Positions 1 through 9,166 of a stretch of 39,819 nt of DNA are shown here, piece by piece. The stretch is taken from the NCBI GenBank assembly GCA_002422425.1, contig DIVG01000079.1, positions 29,781 to 69,599 of the forward strand. The letters are read 5' to 3'. Numbering within the stretch: position 1 is the stretch's first letter; every line of letters starts with the position of its first letter. Below the pieces are notes generated by a model, which ran no database searches, was not told the origin of the DNA, and saw only the letters and a list, made by a program, of their open reading frames with translations. The position numbers and the translations under genes are program-made. Source of the DNA: Akkermansiaceae bacterium UBA6138 (GTDB taxonomy: Bacteria > Verrucomicrobiota > Verrucomicrobiia > Verrucomicrobiales > DEV007).

Positions 1-2
1 GG

Positions 3-24
3 CCGAAAAAGGGCTCTTTTTCGG
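3..24. terminator. Palindromic hairpin at window edge, possible terminator
   Basis: CCGAAAAAG and CTTTTTCGG pair perfectly over 9 bp around a GGCT loop. The stem is followed by GGTCAAAA, so there is no separate T-tract after it, although the stem's own T-run could serve. It may end a gene lying just before the window. Its role is inference. Confidence 0.35.
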
Positions 25-44
25 GGTCAAAACGGTGCAAATCG

Positions 45-73
45 TTGATCTTTCGCGGTTCATCGCGTAGTAA
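45..73 (+). promoter_or_regulatory. Candidate sigma-70 promoter for gyrB
   Basis: TTGATC (45-50) and TAGTAA (68-73) are separated by 17 bases, which is standard sigma-70 spacing. Transcription would start near position 80, leaving an untranslated leader of about 80 bases before the gyrB ATG. The match was found by eye and is not experimentally supported. Confidence 0.4.
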
Positions 74-159
74 AGGAGGCGAAGTTATCGCGCTTTCCGG
101 CAGAGATTGAAACGCTCTCTCTGCCCCGCGATATTCGAGTCTCACCCTCGGTTTATCTT

Positions 160-2763
<2,604 letters not shown>

Positions 2764-2773
2764 GAGGCGTCAA

Positions 2774-3220
2774 GGGTCACGGGTAAGAATGAGTAAATGG
2801 ACATCGATGAACTTGAAATCTACCGCGAGTCCGTGCGCATCGGTGAGGCCGTTTGGGAAGAGGTCGTTCGTTGGGATTACTTCGCCCGTGACACGGTTGG
2901 GAAACAACTCGTTCGATGTATTGACTCCGTTGCCGCTAATATCGCCGAGGGCCATGGACGCTTCCATTACGCTGATAATAGAAACGTTTGCCGGTATGCC
3001 CGGGGCTCTCTCCAGGAATCCATTGCCTTCCTAACCAAAGCTCAGAACCGAAACCTCATTCCTTCCGAAACCGCCACGAGCCTCATCAACGATCTCGTTA
3101 CTCTGCGCAAAAGACTAAACGCCTCCATGCGCTCCATCGGTGAGCAGGGAGCTTCTTGACCTGTGAACCGCGCCACAAAGAATTCCATTTACGCATTACC
3201 TCATTTCTTACCCATGACTC
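2774..3220 (+). mobile_element. Inverted-repeat-bounded cassette carrying a four-helix-bundle gene (IVS-like)
   Basis: The reverse complement of the left arm (2774-2801) begins TCCATTTAC, continues TCATT-CTTACCC and ends GTGACCC. The right arm (3184-3220) reads TCCATTTAC, an extra 8 bases, TCATTTCTTACCC, then ATGACTC. About 26 of 28 left-arm bases match. The arms enclose exactly one gene, and its start codon lies inside the left arm. Intervening sequences in 23S rRNA genes have the same architecture: complementary ends around an ORF of this protein family. No target-site duplication is evident. That this is a mobile or RNA-level element is inference; the repeat itself is directly visible. Confidence 0.55.
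2797..3159 (+). CDS. Four-helix-bundle protein, 23S rRNA IVP family
   Basis: This 120-residue protein resembles the four-helix-bundle family (TIGR02436, '23S rRNA-intervening sequence protein'). Supporting marks are the opening pattern IDELEIYRESVRIGEAVWE, the central DSVAANIAEGHGR followed by a G-S-L-Q-E segment, and amphipathic helices throughout. The NIAEG..R block is the family's most recognisable motif. Family members are found inside rRNA intervening sequences and as stand-alone genes; the molecular role is not established, although the related Avd protein binds RNA and DNA in diversity-generating retroelements. The gene lies between gyrB and gyrA on the same strand, looks lower in G+C than both, and is flanked by inverted repeats, which suggests it was inserted there. 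Confidence 0.85.
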   Translation: MDIDELEIYRESVRIGEAVWEEVVRWDYFARDTVGKQLVRCIDSVAANIAEGHGRFHYADNRNVCRYARGSLQESIAFLTKAQNRNLIPSETATSLINDLVTLRKRLNASMRSIGEQGAS

Positions 3221-3262
3221 ATGTCCCATGACTCATGCCCCATGACCCATGACTCCTGACCC
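3214..3262 (+). repeat. Heptamer tandem array (ATGACYC-type, 7 units) at the gyrA start
   Basis: Seven consecutive 7-base units: ATGACTC, ATGTCCC, ATGACTC, ATGCCCC, ATGACCC, ATGACTC, CTGACCC. ATG triplets fall every 7 bases at 3214, 3221, 3228, 3235, 3242 and 3249, and the last one is the gyrA start. The left arm of the adjoining inverted repeat contains two related units on the other strand (GTGACCC, TTGACGC), so the array may be an expansion of the right arm. Confidence 0.85.
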
Positions 3263-5960
3263 TTCTTCTCCGCCCCCTCCCGCCCCCGGCGGCAGCATCG
3301 AACCCATCAGCGTGGCTGTGGAGATGTCGAATTCGTTCCTCGATTATTCGATGTCTGTCATCATCTCGCGGGCCCTGCCCGACGTGAGAGACGGGCTCAA
3401 GCCCTCGCAGCGACGGATTCTCCTGGCGATGAATGACCTCAATCTGGCCCCCGGGAAAAACTACCGGAAGTGCGCCAAGATTTGCGGTGATACCTCGGGG
3501 AACTACCACCCGCACGGTGAGGCCACGATCTACCCGACTCTCGTCAACATGGCACAGCCGTGGACGATGCGGGACACCCTCATTGACGGTCAGGGGAACT
3601 TCGGTTCGGTCGAAGGCGATCCGCCGGCCGCGATGCGTTATACCGAGGCCCGTCTCACCCACCTCGGTCATGTCCTCATGGCGGACATGGAAAAGGATAC
3701 CGTCGACTTCGTCGCCAACTACGACGAGACCCAGCGCGAGCCCGTCGTTTTCCCCGCCGCCTTCCCGAACCTGCTCGTCAACGGCGGCACCGGGATCGCC
3801 GTCGGCATGGCCACGAACCTGCCGCCGCACAACCTCGGTGAAATCATTGACGGCATTTGCGCCACGGTCGATAATCCGGAAATCTCGATCGAGCAGCTCC
3901 TCACCTATGTGAAAGGGCCCGACTTTCCCACCGGATGTACTATTCTGGGCAATCGCGGGATTTACGACTACACCCGCACCGGACGCGGCAGCATCAAGGT
4001 TCGCGGCCGTGCCGGGATCTACGAGGACGCCAAGGGACGCGAGCAAATCATCATCACCGAGATTCCCTACGCCGTGAACCGTGCCCGTCTCGTCGAGCGC
4101 ATCGCCGAACTCGCCAACGCCAAGATCATCCCCGAGATCAGCGCCGTTCGTGACGAATCCGACGAGAATACCCGCGTCGTCGTCGATCTCAAGCGCGACT
4201 CGCGCTCGCAGGTCGTTCTTAACAATCTCTACAAACACACCGCGCTGGAGTCGACCTTCTCGGTCAACATGCTCGCGATCGATCATCGCCGTCCCCGCCT
4301 CCTCAATCTGAAGGATGCGATGGTCTGCTACATCGAGCACCGCCGCGAGGTCATCCTGCGACGCACCCGCTACCTCCTCGGCAAGGCCGAAGAGCATGCC
4401 GAAAAGCTCGAGGCTTTCCTCATCGCCCTTGGCAATCTCGACGACTTCATTCGCATGATCCGGGACTCGAAGACCCGGGACGAGGCGCGCGAAAAGATCA
4501 AAGCCTACCAATTCTCCGCTGAAGCGGCCGAGGCCATCGGCATTCTCATCCGCGGTCAGGCGAGTCTTAAAACGGTGCCGGGCATGTATGTCTTCACCGA
4601 CAAGCAGGTCGACCACATCCTCGAACTGCGCCTCTACCAACTCGTCGGCCTTGAGCGCGACAAGGTGAAAAACGAGTACGACGAACTCCTCGAAAAGATC
4701 CGCGATCTTCTCGACATCCTTGCCCGCGAGGAACGTGTCCTCCAGATCATCAAGGACGAGCTCCTCGACATCAAGGAACGCTACGCGACCCCGCGCAAAA
4801 CCGACTTCGGCATGGACGAAGGCGACATCGCCGTGGTCGACCTGATCGCGAACGATTCGAACATCATCACCATTTCCCATCGCGGCTACATCAAGCGGAC
4901 CCCCGCGATCGAGTTCCGCACCCAGGCCCGCGGCGGCAAGGGGCTCAAGGGCATGGAGACGCGCGAGGCCGTCGACAAGGACGATGAGAACGACTTCGTC
5001 GAGCACCTCTTTGCCGCGACCGCACACGACTACCTGATGTTCTTCACCGACACCGGTCGTCTCTACGTCGAGCGGGTCTACCAGATTCCCGAAGGCAGCC
5101 GCACCGCGAAGGGGCGCTCGATCAAGAATCTGCTCAACCTGAAGCCCGAGGAAAAAATCGCCTCCGTCCTGCGCATTGAAGCGCGGGGGAACGAGGACAA
5201 AACGGCCACCTTCGTCGAGGACAAATTTGTCCTTTTCGCGACCCGCTCCGGCAAGGTCAAGAAAACGAAACTGTCGGACTTCCGCAATTACCGGAAAGAC
5301 GGCACCATTGCGATCCGCATCGAAGAGGGCAACTCCCTCACCCACGTCGTCCTCACCAACGGCAGCGACGACATCTCCATGGTGACCAATCGCGGCTACG
5401 CGGTCCGCTGCAATGAAAGCACGATCCGCCCGATGGGACGTGGCTCGGCCGGTGTCCGCGGGATCCGTCCTCGTCCGGGAGACTATCTTGTGGGCCTCAC
5501 GGTCGTCGACGACACCACCCATTTCCTCGTCGTCAGTGCAAACGGGCTGGGGAAACGCACGCCTTTCGAAGACTACCCGACCAAAGGCCGCGGTGGCAAA
5601 GGCGTCATCACGATGAGGGTTACCGAAAAAACCGGTCCCGTCACCGCCGCGATCCGCGTCGCCGAAACCGACGAACTCATGCTGATGACCAACACCGGTC
5701 AGTCCGTCCGCATCCGCGTCGCCGACATCCGCATCACCGGACGCAACGCCTCGGGCGTGAAACTGATGAACCTGAAGACAGGAGAGACGATCCAGGACAT
5801 CGCCCTCGTCGTCAACGACGATGAAGACGAAATCGAAGTCGCCGCTCTGCCTGAGATGGATCCGGCGGAGATCGAAGAAGAAACCATCGACGACATCGAA
5901 GAAGAGGACGATGACGACGTCGAGGATGATGAGGAAGAGAGCGACGACGAAGAGAAGTGA
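3249..5960 (+). CDS. gyrA: DNA gyrase subunit A
   Basis: Breakage-reunion subunit of gyrase, 903 residues. Y131 in AAMRYTE is the DNA-linking tyrosine. The C-terminal domain carries the GyrA box as QARGGKG at 559-565, which separates it from ParC, and ends in a very acidic tail of about 45 residues (mostly D/E). In the quinolone-resistance region, lining up Y131 with E. coli Y122 places Ala at the Ser83 position (A92) and Pro at the Asp87 position (P96). The start at 3249 is preferred because the protein begins there just after a heptamer array; upstream in-frame ATGs run into stops. No Shine-Dalgarno is visible. A 919-aa reading frame on the opposite strand is a coding shadow. Confidence 0.97.
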   Translation: MTPDPSSPPPPAPGGSIEPISVAVEMSNSFLDYSMSVIISRALPDVRDGLKPSQRRILLAMNDLNLAPGKNYRKCAKICGDTSGNYHPHGEATIYPTLVNMAQPWTMRDTLIDGQGNFGSVEGDPPAAMRYTEARLTHLGHVLMADMEKDTVDFVANYDETQREPVVFPAAFPNLLVNGGTGIAVGMATNLPPHNLGEIIDGICATVDNPEISIEQLLTYVKGPDFPTGCTILGNRGIYDYTRTGRGSIKVRGRAGIYEDAKGREQIIITEIPYAVNRARLVERIAELANAKIIPEISAVRDESDENTRVVVDLKRDSRSQVVLNNLYKHTALESTFSVNMLAIDHRRPRLLNLKDAMVCYIEHRREVILRRTRYLLGKAEEHAEKLEAFLIALGNLDDFIRMIRDSKTRDEAREKIKAYQFSAEAAEAIGILIRGQASLKTVPGMYVFTDKQVDHILELRLYQLVGLERDKVKNEYDELLEKIRDLLDILAREERVLQIIKDELLDIKERYATPRKTDFGMDEGDIAVVDLIANDSNIITISHRGYIKRTPAIEFRTQARGGKGLKGMETREAVDKDDENDFVEHLFAATAHDYLMFFTDTGRLYVERVYQIPEGSRTAKGRSIKNLLNLKPEEKIASVLRIEARGNEDKTATFVEDKFVLFATRSGKVKKTKLSDFRNYRKDGTIAIRIEEGNSLTHVVLTNGSDDISMVTNRGYAVRCNESTIRPMGRGSAGVRGIRPRPGDYLVGLTVVDDTTHFLVVSANGLGKRTPFEDYPTKGRGGKGVITMRVTEKTGPVTAAIRVAETDELMLMTNTGQSVRIRVADIRITGRNASGVKLMNLKTGETIQDIALVVNDDEDEIEVAALPEMDPAEIEEETIDDIEEEDDDDVEDDEEESDDEEK

Positions 5961-5987
5961 GTGAGGATTTAATATCACATTCCGCCC

Positions 5988-6019
5988 CTCAATTCCTCAA
6001 TTCCTCAATTCCTGAATCC
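5988..6019 (+). repeat. Octamer tandem repeat (CTCAATTC x3 + CTGAATCC)
   Basis: Three exact CTCAATTC units (5988-5995, 5996-6003, 6004-6011) and a fourth, diverged unit CTGAATCC fill the gap between gyrA and the M42 peptidase gene, ending 17 bases before the ATG. No function can be assigned. Confidence 0.8.
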
Positions 6020-6036
6020 CTTAAGACCTTCCCCAC

Positions 6037-7116
6037 ATGGACCCCGCCGCCGAAACCTTCCTCTACGAACTCCTCAACACTCCCAGCCCGACCGGATTTG
6101 AAGTCCGGGGGCAGCGGGTCTGGGCGAAACGCTGCCGCGAATTCGCCGACTCGGTCGAGAGTGATGCCTACGGCAATGCCTGGGCCAAGGTGAAAGGGAC
6201 CGACCCCGACGCCCCGCGCGTCATGATCGAGGCCCACGCCGACGAGATCGGGTTCATCGTGAAATACATCAGCGACGACGGCTTTCTCCGCGTCGACCGG
6301 ATCGGCGGGTCGGACTGGGCCAACGCGCGGGGGCGACGTCTCACTTTCTTCGGCGACTCGGGCGAAGTCCTCGGCATCGTCGGGAACACCGCGATCCACA
6401 TCCGCGACCGCAAGGACGGGGAAAAAGCTCCCGAAGTGCACGAGCTCTTTGTCGACATCGGCGCGACCAGCGCCGCCGAAGTCGCGGAAATGGGCATTCG
6501 CGTCGGACACCCTGCCGTCTACGCCGACAGTGCGATCCCCTTTGGCAAAAATCAGATTGTCGGCCGTGCCCTCGACAATCGCATCGGCGGGTTCATCATT
6601 TCCGAAGTGACCCGCCGCCTCGCCGAAAAGGACGCCCGACCGGCTGCGACCTGCCTCGCCCTCAACGCGGTGCAGGAGGAAATCGGCGGCTACGGCGCGA
6701 CGATGGCCGCCTACCACCTCAAGCCGGACTTCTGCCTCGTCCTCGATGTCACCCACGCGACCGACAGTCCTGACATCAAGCACCAGCAGCACGGCAAGGT
6801 CACCCTCGGCGGCGGTCCCTCGATTACTCACGGTACTGCCAACCACCCGCTCATGATCCAGCGGCTCATCGAACTCGCCCGCGAGCACGGCATCCCGCTC
6901 CAGCACGAGTCCTCCTCCCGCTTCACCGGGACCGATACCGACTCGATCTACCACGTCCGCGGCGGCATCCCCTGCGCCCTCATTTCCCTGCCCCTGCGTT
7001 ACATGCACTCCATCGTCGAGATGGCCGACTTCGGGGATGTGGAAAAAGTGATCCAGCTAATGACGCTGTTCGTCCAGTCGGTCAAGGCCGGGGAGACCTT
7101 TGCGCTGGAGATTTGA
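6037..7116 (+). CDS. M42-family metallo-aminopeptidase / endoglucanase-like
   Basis: A 359-residue member of peptidase family M42 (glutamyl aminopeptidase/FrvX-type, dinuclear zinc or cobalt). The expected ligands and catalytic residues are visible: H67 in AHADEIG, the bridging D180 in RALDNRIGG, the E214-E215 pair in VQEEIGGYGA, D237 in VLDVTHATD, and H324 in RYMHS. There is no signal peptide, so it acts in the cytoplasm, probably trimming N-terminal residues from peptides. M42 proteins are sometimes annotated as endoglucanases or deblocking peptidases, and substrate specificity cannot be told from sequence. It is downstream of gyrA on the same strand after an octamer repeat, and no terminator is seen on either side. 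Length is normal for the family. Confidence 0.93.
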   Translation: MDPAAETFLYELLNTPSPTGFEVRGQRVWAKRCREFADSVESDAYGNAWAKVKGTDPDAPRVMIEAHADEIGFIVKYISDDGFLRVDRIGGSDWANARGRRLTFFGDSGEVLGIVGNTAIHIRDRKDGEKAPEVHELFVDIGATSAAEVAEMGIRVGHPAVYADSAIPFGKNQIVGRALDNRIGGFIISEVTRRLAEKDARPAATCLALNAVQEEIGGYGATMAAYHLKPDFCLVLDVTHATDSPDIKHQQHGKVTLGGGPSITHGTANHPLMIQRLIELAREHGIPLQHESSSRFTGTDTDSIYHVRGGIPCALISLPLRYMHSIVEMADFGDVEKVIQLMTLFVQSVKAGETFALEI

Positions 7117-7137
7117 GCAAAAAAAGGGTCAGTCGTT

Positions 7138-7167
7138 AAGAGTGTAAAATGTAAGAGTGTAAAACGG
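7138..7167 (+). repeat. 15-base tandem duplication downstream of the M42 gene
   Basis: AAGAGTGTAAAATGT (7138-7152) is followed directly by AAGAGTGTAAAACGG (7153-7167). Just beyond, GAATTTC occurs twice in tandem (7178-7191). The tract is flanked by GGGTCAGTC and GGGTCAATC. No function can be assigned. Confidence 0.75.
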
Positions 7168-7242
7168 GTCAATCCTAGAATTTCGAATTTCGCCATCTCT
7201 TCTCCCAAGACCGCTCGTGCTTCGACTTGTCCTTCTTGGACC

Positions 7243-7582
7243 TTAACCGGTACTGTCGGACCGCTGGCTAACGTTACTTACTCTCCTCAAGTTCAAACAT
7301 TCGGCAATCCACTCCTGCCGCACGGTGGTGCGTTCGCTGATCGTCCAGGCGATCGCCACCTTGCGCCAGTCACCTTTGGCCTTCTTTTGCAGTGACGCTT
7401 CATCGAGATCGAAGTGGTTTCAGCCCGTCGGCGAGGATGCGTCCGGCCTCCGTCTCCGAGAAAGTCTTGCTCAACTCACTGCTGCGGTAGTCGCTGTTGG
7501 CTGAGGCTGACGGTTCTTTCGTCTCCGACGGCCCAAACGCATCCAGCACGATCTCGCGGAAGGTCTCGCTGCCATCGCCCAT
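7243..7582 (-). pseudogene. Remnant of REP-associated-type (Y1/IS200-like) transposase, C-terminal part, frameshifted
   Basis: On the minus strand one frame reads AGRILADGLK up to about 7403. The next frame continues with FDLDEASLQKKAKGDWRKVA, then ISERTTVRQEWIAECLNL and RRVSNVSQRSDS to a stop at 7243. Together they match the C-terminal helix-turn-helix found in Verrucomicrobia/Planctomycetes transposase-like proteins of the RAYT type (pattern: I-L-A-x-G-L, then K-G-D-x-R-K, then R-x-T-T-V-x-x-x-W-I-A-E). A single frameshift near the LK junction breaks the reading frame, and no N-terminal HUH domain is found upstream. The family assignment comes from motif memory, not a search. Confidence 0.55.
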
Positions 7583-7611
7583 GGACGGAGCGATACAGTC
7601 CCCTTCTGACC

Positions 7612-7797
7612 ATGTTGCCCGCCTTCGTCCTGCGCATCCTCACCGAGAGCCCTGACTCCCAATTGACACTAGCCCTCTCATTCTACGAAGAACAACGCCA
7701 GGCCGGAATCCCGCTTTTCATCTCCGACCCTGTGCTTTCCGAGTGCTACTTCCCGGCACCTTGGTGCTCGCCGCAACTTGAGCTGACAGCAACTTAA
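7612..7797 (+). pseudogene. PIN-domain toxin fragment
   Basis: The 61-codon frame reads FVLRILTESPDSQ, then LALSFYEEQRQAG, then ISDPVLSECYF. This matches the first part of a VapC-like PIN ribonuclease (normally DTNVxLRxLT, then ALxFLEExxxxG, then xSDxVLxExxY). The first catalytic Asp (the DTN motif) and everything after the conserved Glu are missing, so it cannot encode an active toxin. It abuts the transposase remnant on one side and an antitoxin fragment on the other. Confidence 0.5.
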
Positions 7798-7800
7798 TCT

Positions 7801-7863
7801 CACAAGAGCCTTCAGCAAGCGTAGGCCCTGGCTGTTGCCCCATCGCGGCAAAGTGGTCTTCAT
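7801..7863 (-). pseudogene. MazE/AbrB-type antitoxin N-terminal fragment
   Basis: From the minus-strand ATG at 7863 the frame reads MKTTLPRWGNSQGLRLLKAL. This is very close to the swapped-hairpin AbrB domain of MazE-family antitoxins (typical pattern K-x-x-x-x-K-W-G-N-S-x-G-x-R-x-P-K-x-L). After about 20 residues the similarity is lost. It lies next to, and in opposite orientation to, the PIN fragment, so the two need not come from the same toxin-antitoxin pair. Confidence 0.55.
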
Positions 7864-7926
7864 GAGCCTGGGTATATCCATTGGCTATACCCCGTCAAGC
7901 GGAATCGGCAAACCCGAACGCCAGAG

Positions 7927-7979
7927 GTGTGGCACAGGCTACTGGTGAACAACTTCGGGTTCAAATCCCTCGCCACACA
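7927..7979 (+). tRNA. tRNA-like remnant without anticodon arm
   Basis: GTGTGGC (7927-7933) and GCCACAC (7972-7978) form a perfect 7-bp acceptor-like stem followed by an A in the discriminator position. Directly inside the 3' strand is a T-arm with the canonical 7-base loop TTCAAAT (7960-7966). Three of its five stem pairs are intact (GGG/CCC) and the outer two are mismatched. The remaining segment CTACTGGTGAAC resembles a D-loop. At 53 bases there is no room for an anticodon arm, and no CCA is encoded. It is best read as a decayed tRNA or an att-site-like relic, not a working tRNA. Confidence 0.35.
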
Positions 7980-8055
7980 AATCTTCAATAAGCAGGTCGA
8001 GATACTCCTGTGTTCCGTGGCCTGTCGAGTCCCCTGCGACTTTTCGGTCCGGGTG

Positions 8056-8907
8056 TCATTTATTTTGGCTCAATTCGATCTCAGTTCGCATACCCGCCAT
8101 TTGCTCGGTAAGATTCTCAAATTTAACCACTTTTAGGACGACGTCACATTGCGCTAACGCCCGATCGAATTTTTTGAGATTCCGATAGCATTGAATTTTC
8201 CAATAGTGAGCACCTGCGACCTCGTAGCTTTCCTTGGGGAATTCGTCAATGACACGATCATAGAGACCGACAGCACGTTCCGGATCGCGATGGATAAGAC
8301 CATTGATGACTCCCATCACAATATCCGGCATTCGCACCGACGGGTCCGCGGTCTTTGCAAACTCGAAAATTTCATCGAACGAAATCGCCCCGAGTTCGTA
8401 GAGAGCTTGATACGCGTTCCTCTGGACCTCTGGATCTCCGTGTTTCGCCGCATCTTTCAAAACCGGTAATGCCTGCGGATCTCCGATCGATCCAAGGAGT
8501 GAGACTAACACGGCCCCATATTGATTTGTGACCAGCTCGCTTCCGTTTTTCAAAGCGAATCCAAACTCCATGCGACTGCCATCGGCCTCTTTCATGAAAA
8601 AATTCTTTCTGACGAGATCGATAAACAACGGCACTACGTCAGGATCCTCAGATTTCTCAAGAATAAAAGCGCACGAGATCCAACCGGCTTCCTTGTTCTT
8701 CACAATTCTCATCAGAACAGGCAGAGAGGCCTTCTGATTCTTCGATAAATATTCCTCCGCCTCTTGGTCTCGTTTCAAGTCCTCAGAATTCTCATCCTGT
8801 ATGACAGCGATCGCCTCTTCAATACTGGTTACCTCGCCGGAACAGGAAATTGAAGCGCTAGCCAGCAGGGCGGCAACTCCGAAGACTGTTGATCGCTTGG
8901 GGTTCAT
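8056..8907 (-). CDS. HEAT-repeat putative lipoprotein
   Basis: A 283-residue protein with a signal peptide (charged start MNPKR, hydrophobic VAALLASASIS) and a cysteine at residue 22. The lipobox SISC is weak, so it may be lipid-anchored or simply exported. The middle is built from paired helices resembling HEAT/PBS-lyase repeats, for example DPDVVPLFIDLVRKN, DPQALPVLKDAAKHG and DPEVQRNAYQALYELG. The C-terminus (YWKIQCYRNLKKFDRALAQC) looks like a TPR hairpin. These folds bind other proteins; no enzyme motif is visible. The DNA is clearly lower in G+C than neighbouring genes and borders the decayed region, consistent with recent acquisition. No specific partner can be named. Confidence 0.7.
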   Translation of the reverse strand: MNPKRSTVFGVAALLASASISCSGEVTSIEEAIAVIQDENSEDLKRDQEAEEYLSKNQKASLPVLMRIVKNKEAGWISCAFILEKSEDPDVVPLFIDLVRKNFFMKEADGSRMEFGFALKNGSELVTNQYGAVLVSLLGSIGDPQALPVLKDAAKHGDPEVQRNAYQALYELGAISFDEIFEFAKTADPSVRMPDIVMGVINGLIHRDPERAVGLYDRVIDEFPKESYEVAGAHYWKIQCYRNLKKFDRALAQCDVVLKVVKFENLTEQMAGMRTEIELSQNK

Positions 8908-9047
8908 GAGAGTTAATTTTGCCCAAGACTATTAGGAGTCCACTTCGCTCCCGATATCATTCTCCAAAACCGGTGCCGTGGACGACCATGATGAGATCTG
9001 TTTCCGCCCGTCAGGTCAAGGGTTTTGATGGTTTTATCCTGCCGTTC

Positions 9048-9084
9048 GACCTTTCAAAATTTTGATTGGGCCGTCTGAAAGGTC
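9048..9084. repeat. Inverted repeat upstream of the HEAT gene
   Basis: GACCTTTCA (9048-9056) and TGAAAGGTC (9076-9084) are perfect 9-bp inverted repeats separated by 19 bases. They lie in the gap between the HEAT-protein gene start and the trmB stop. The structure could be an operator or a weak hairpin; there is no good T-tract. Confidence 0.4.
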
Positions 9085-9166
9085 CGCTTTTGGTGAAGAT
9101 CGCGGGAATTTTCTTGAAATATCGGCAACGGGTTTAACTGCCGGAATTTCCTTTTTCACCCCCCGC

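Larger units (their letters stand above)
7117..8055. other. Gene-poor region with decayed accessory genes
   Basis: About 940 bases between the M42 gene and the HEAT-repeat gene hold no intact gene. They contain a short tandem repeat, the transposase, PIN and MazE remnants, and the tRNA-like structure. No terminal repeats of a larger element were found. The mix of fragments in different orientations suggests repeated insertion and deletion at one site. Confidence 0.7.

Noticed and set aside
73..79. AAGGAGG-like site at 73-79 as the gyrB ribosome-binding site
   Set aside because: It lies about 80 bases before the gyrB ATG, far too distant, and no start codon follows at a suitable distance. It overlaps the predicted transcription start.
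3219..5978. 919-codon open frame on the minus strand opposite gyrA
   Set aside because: High G+C codon bias opens long antisense frames. Its translation is low-complexity in D, V, G and R and matches nothing, while gyrA on the other strand is unmistakable.
7400..7582. Intact 60-codon minus-strand gene
   Set aside because: Its end is truncated by a frameshift, and the downstream frame continues the same family pattern, so it is part of a pseudogene.
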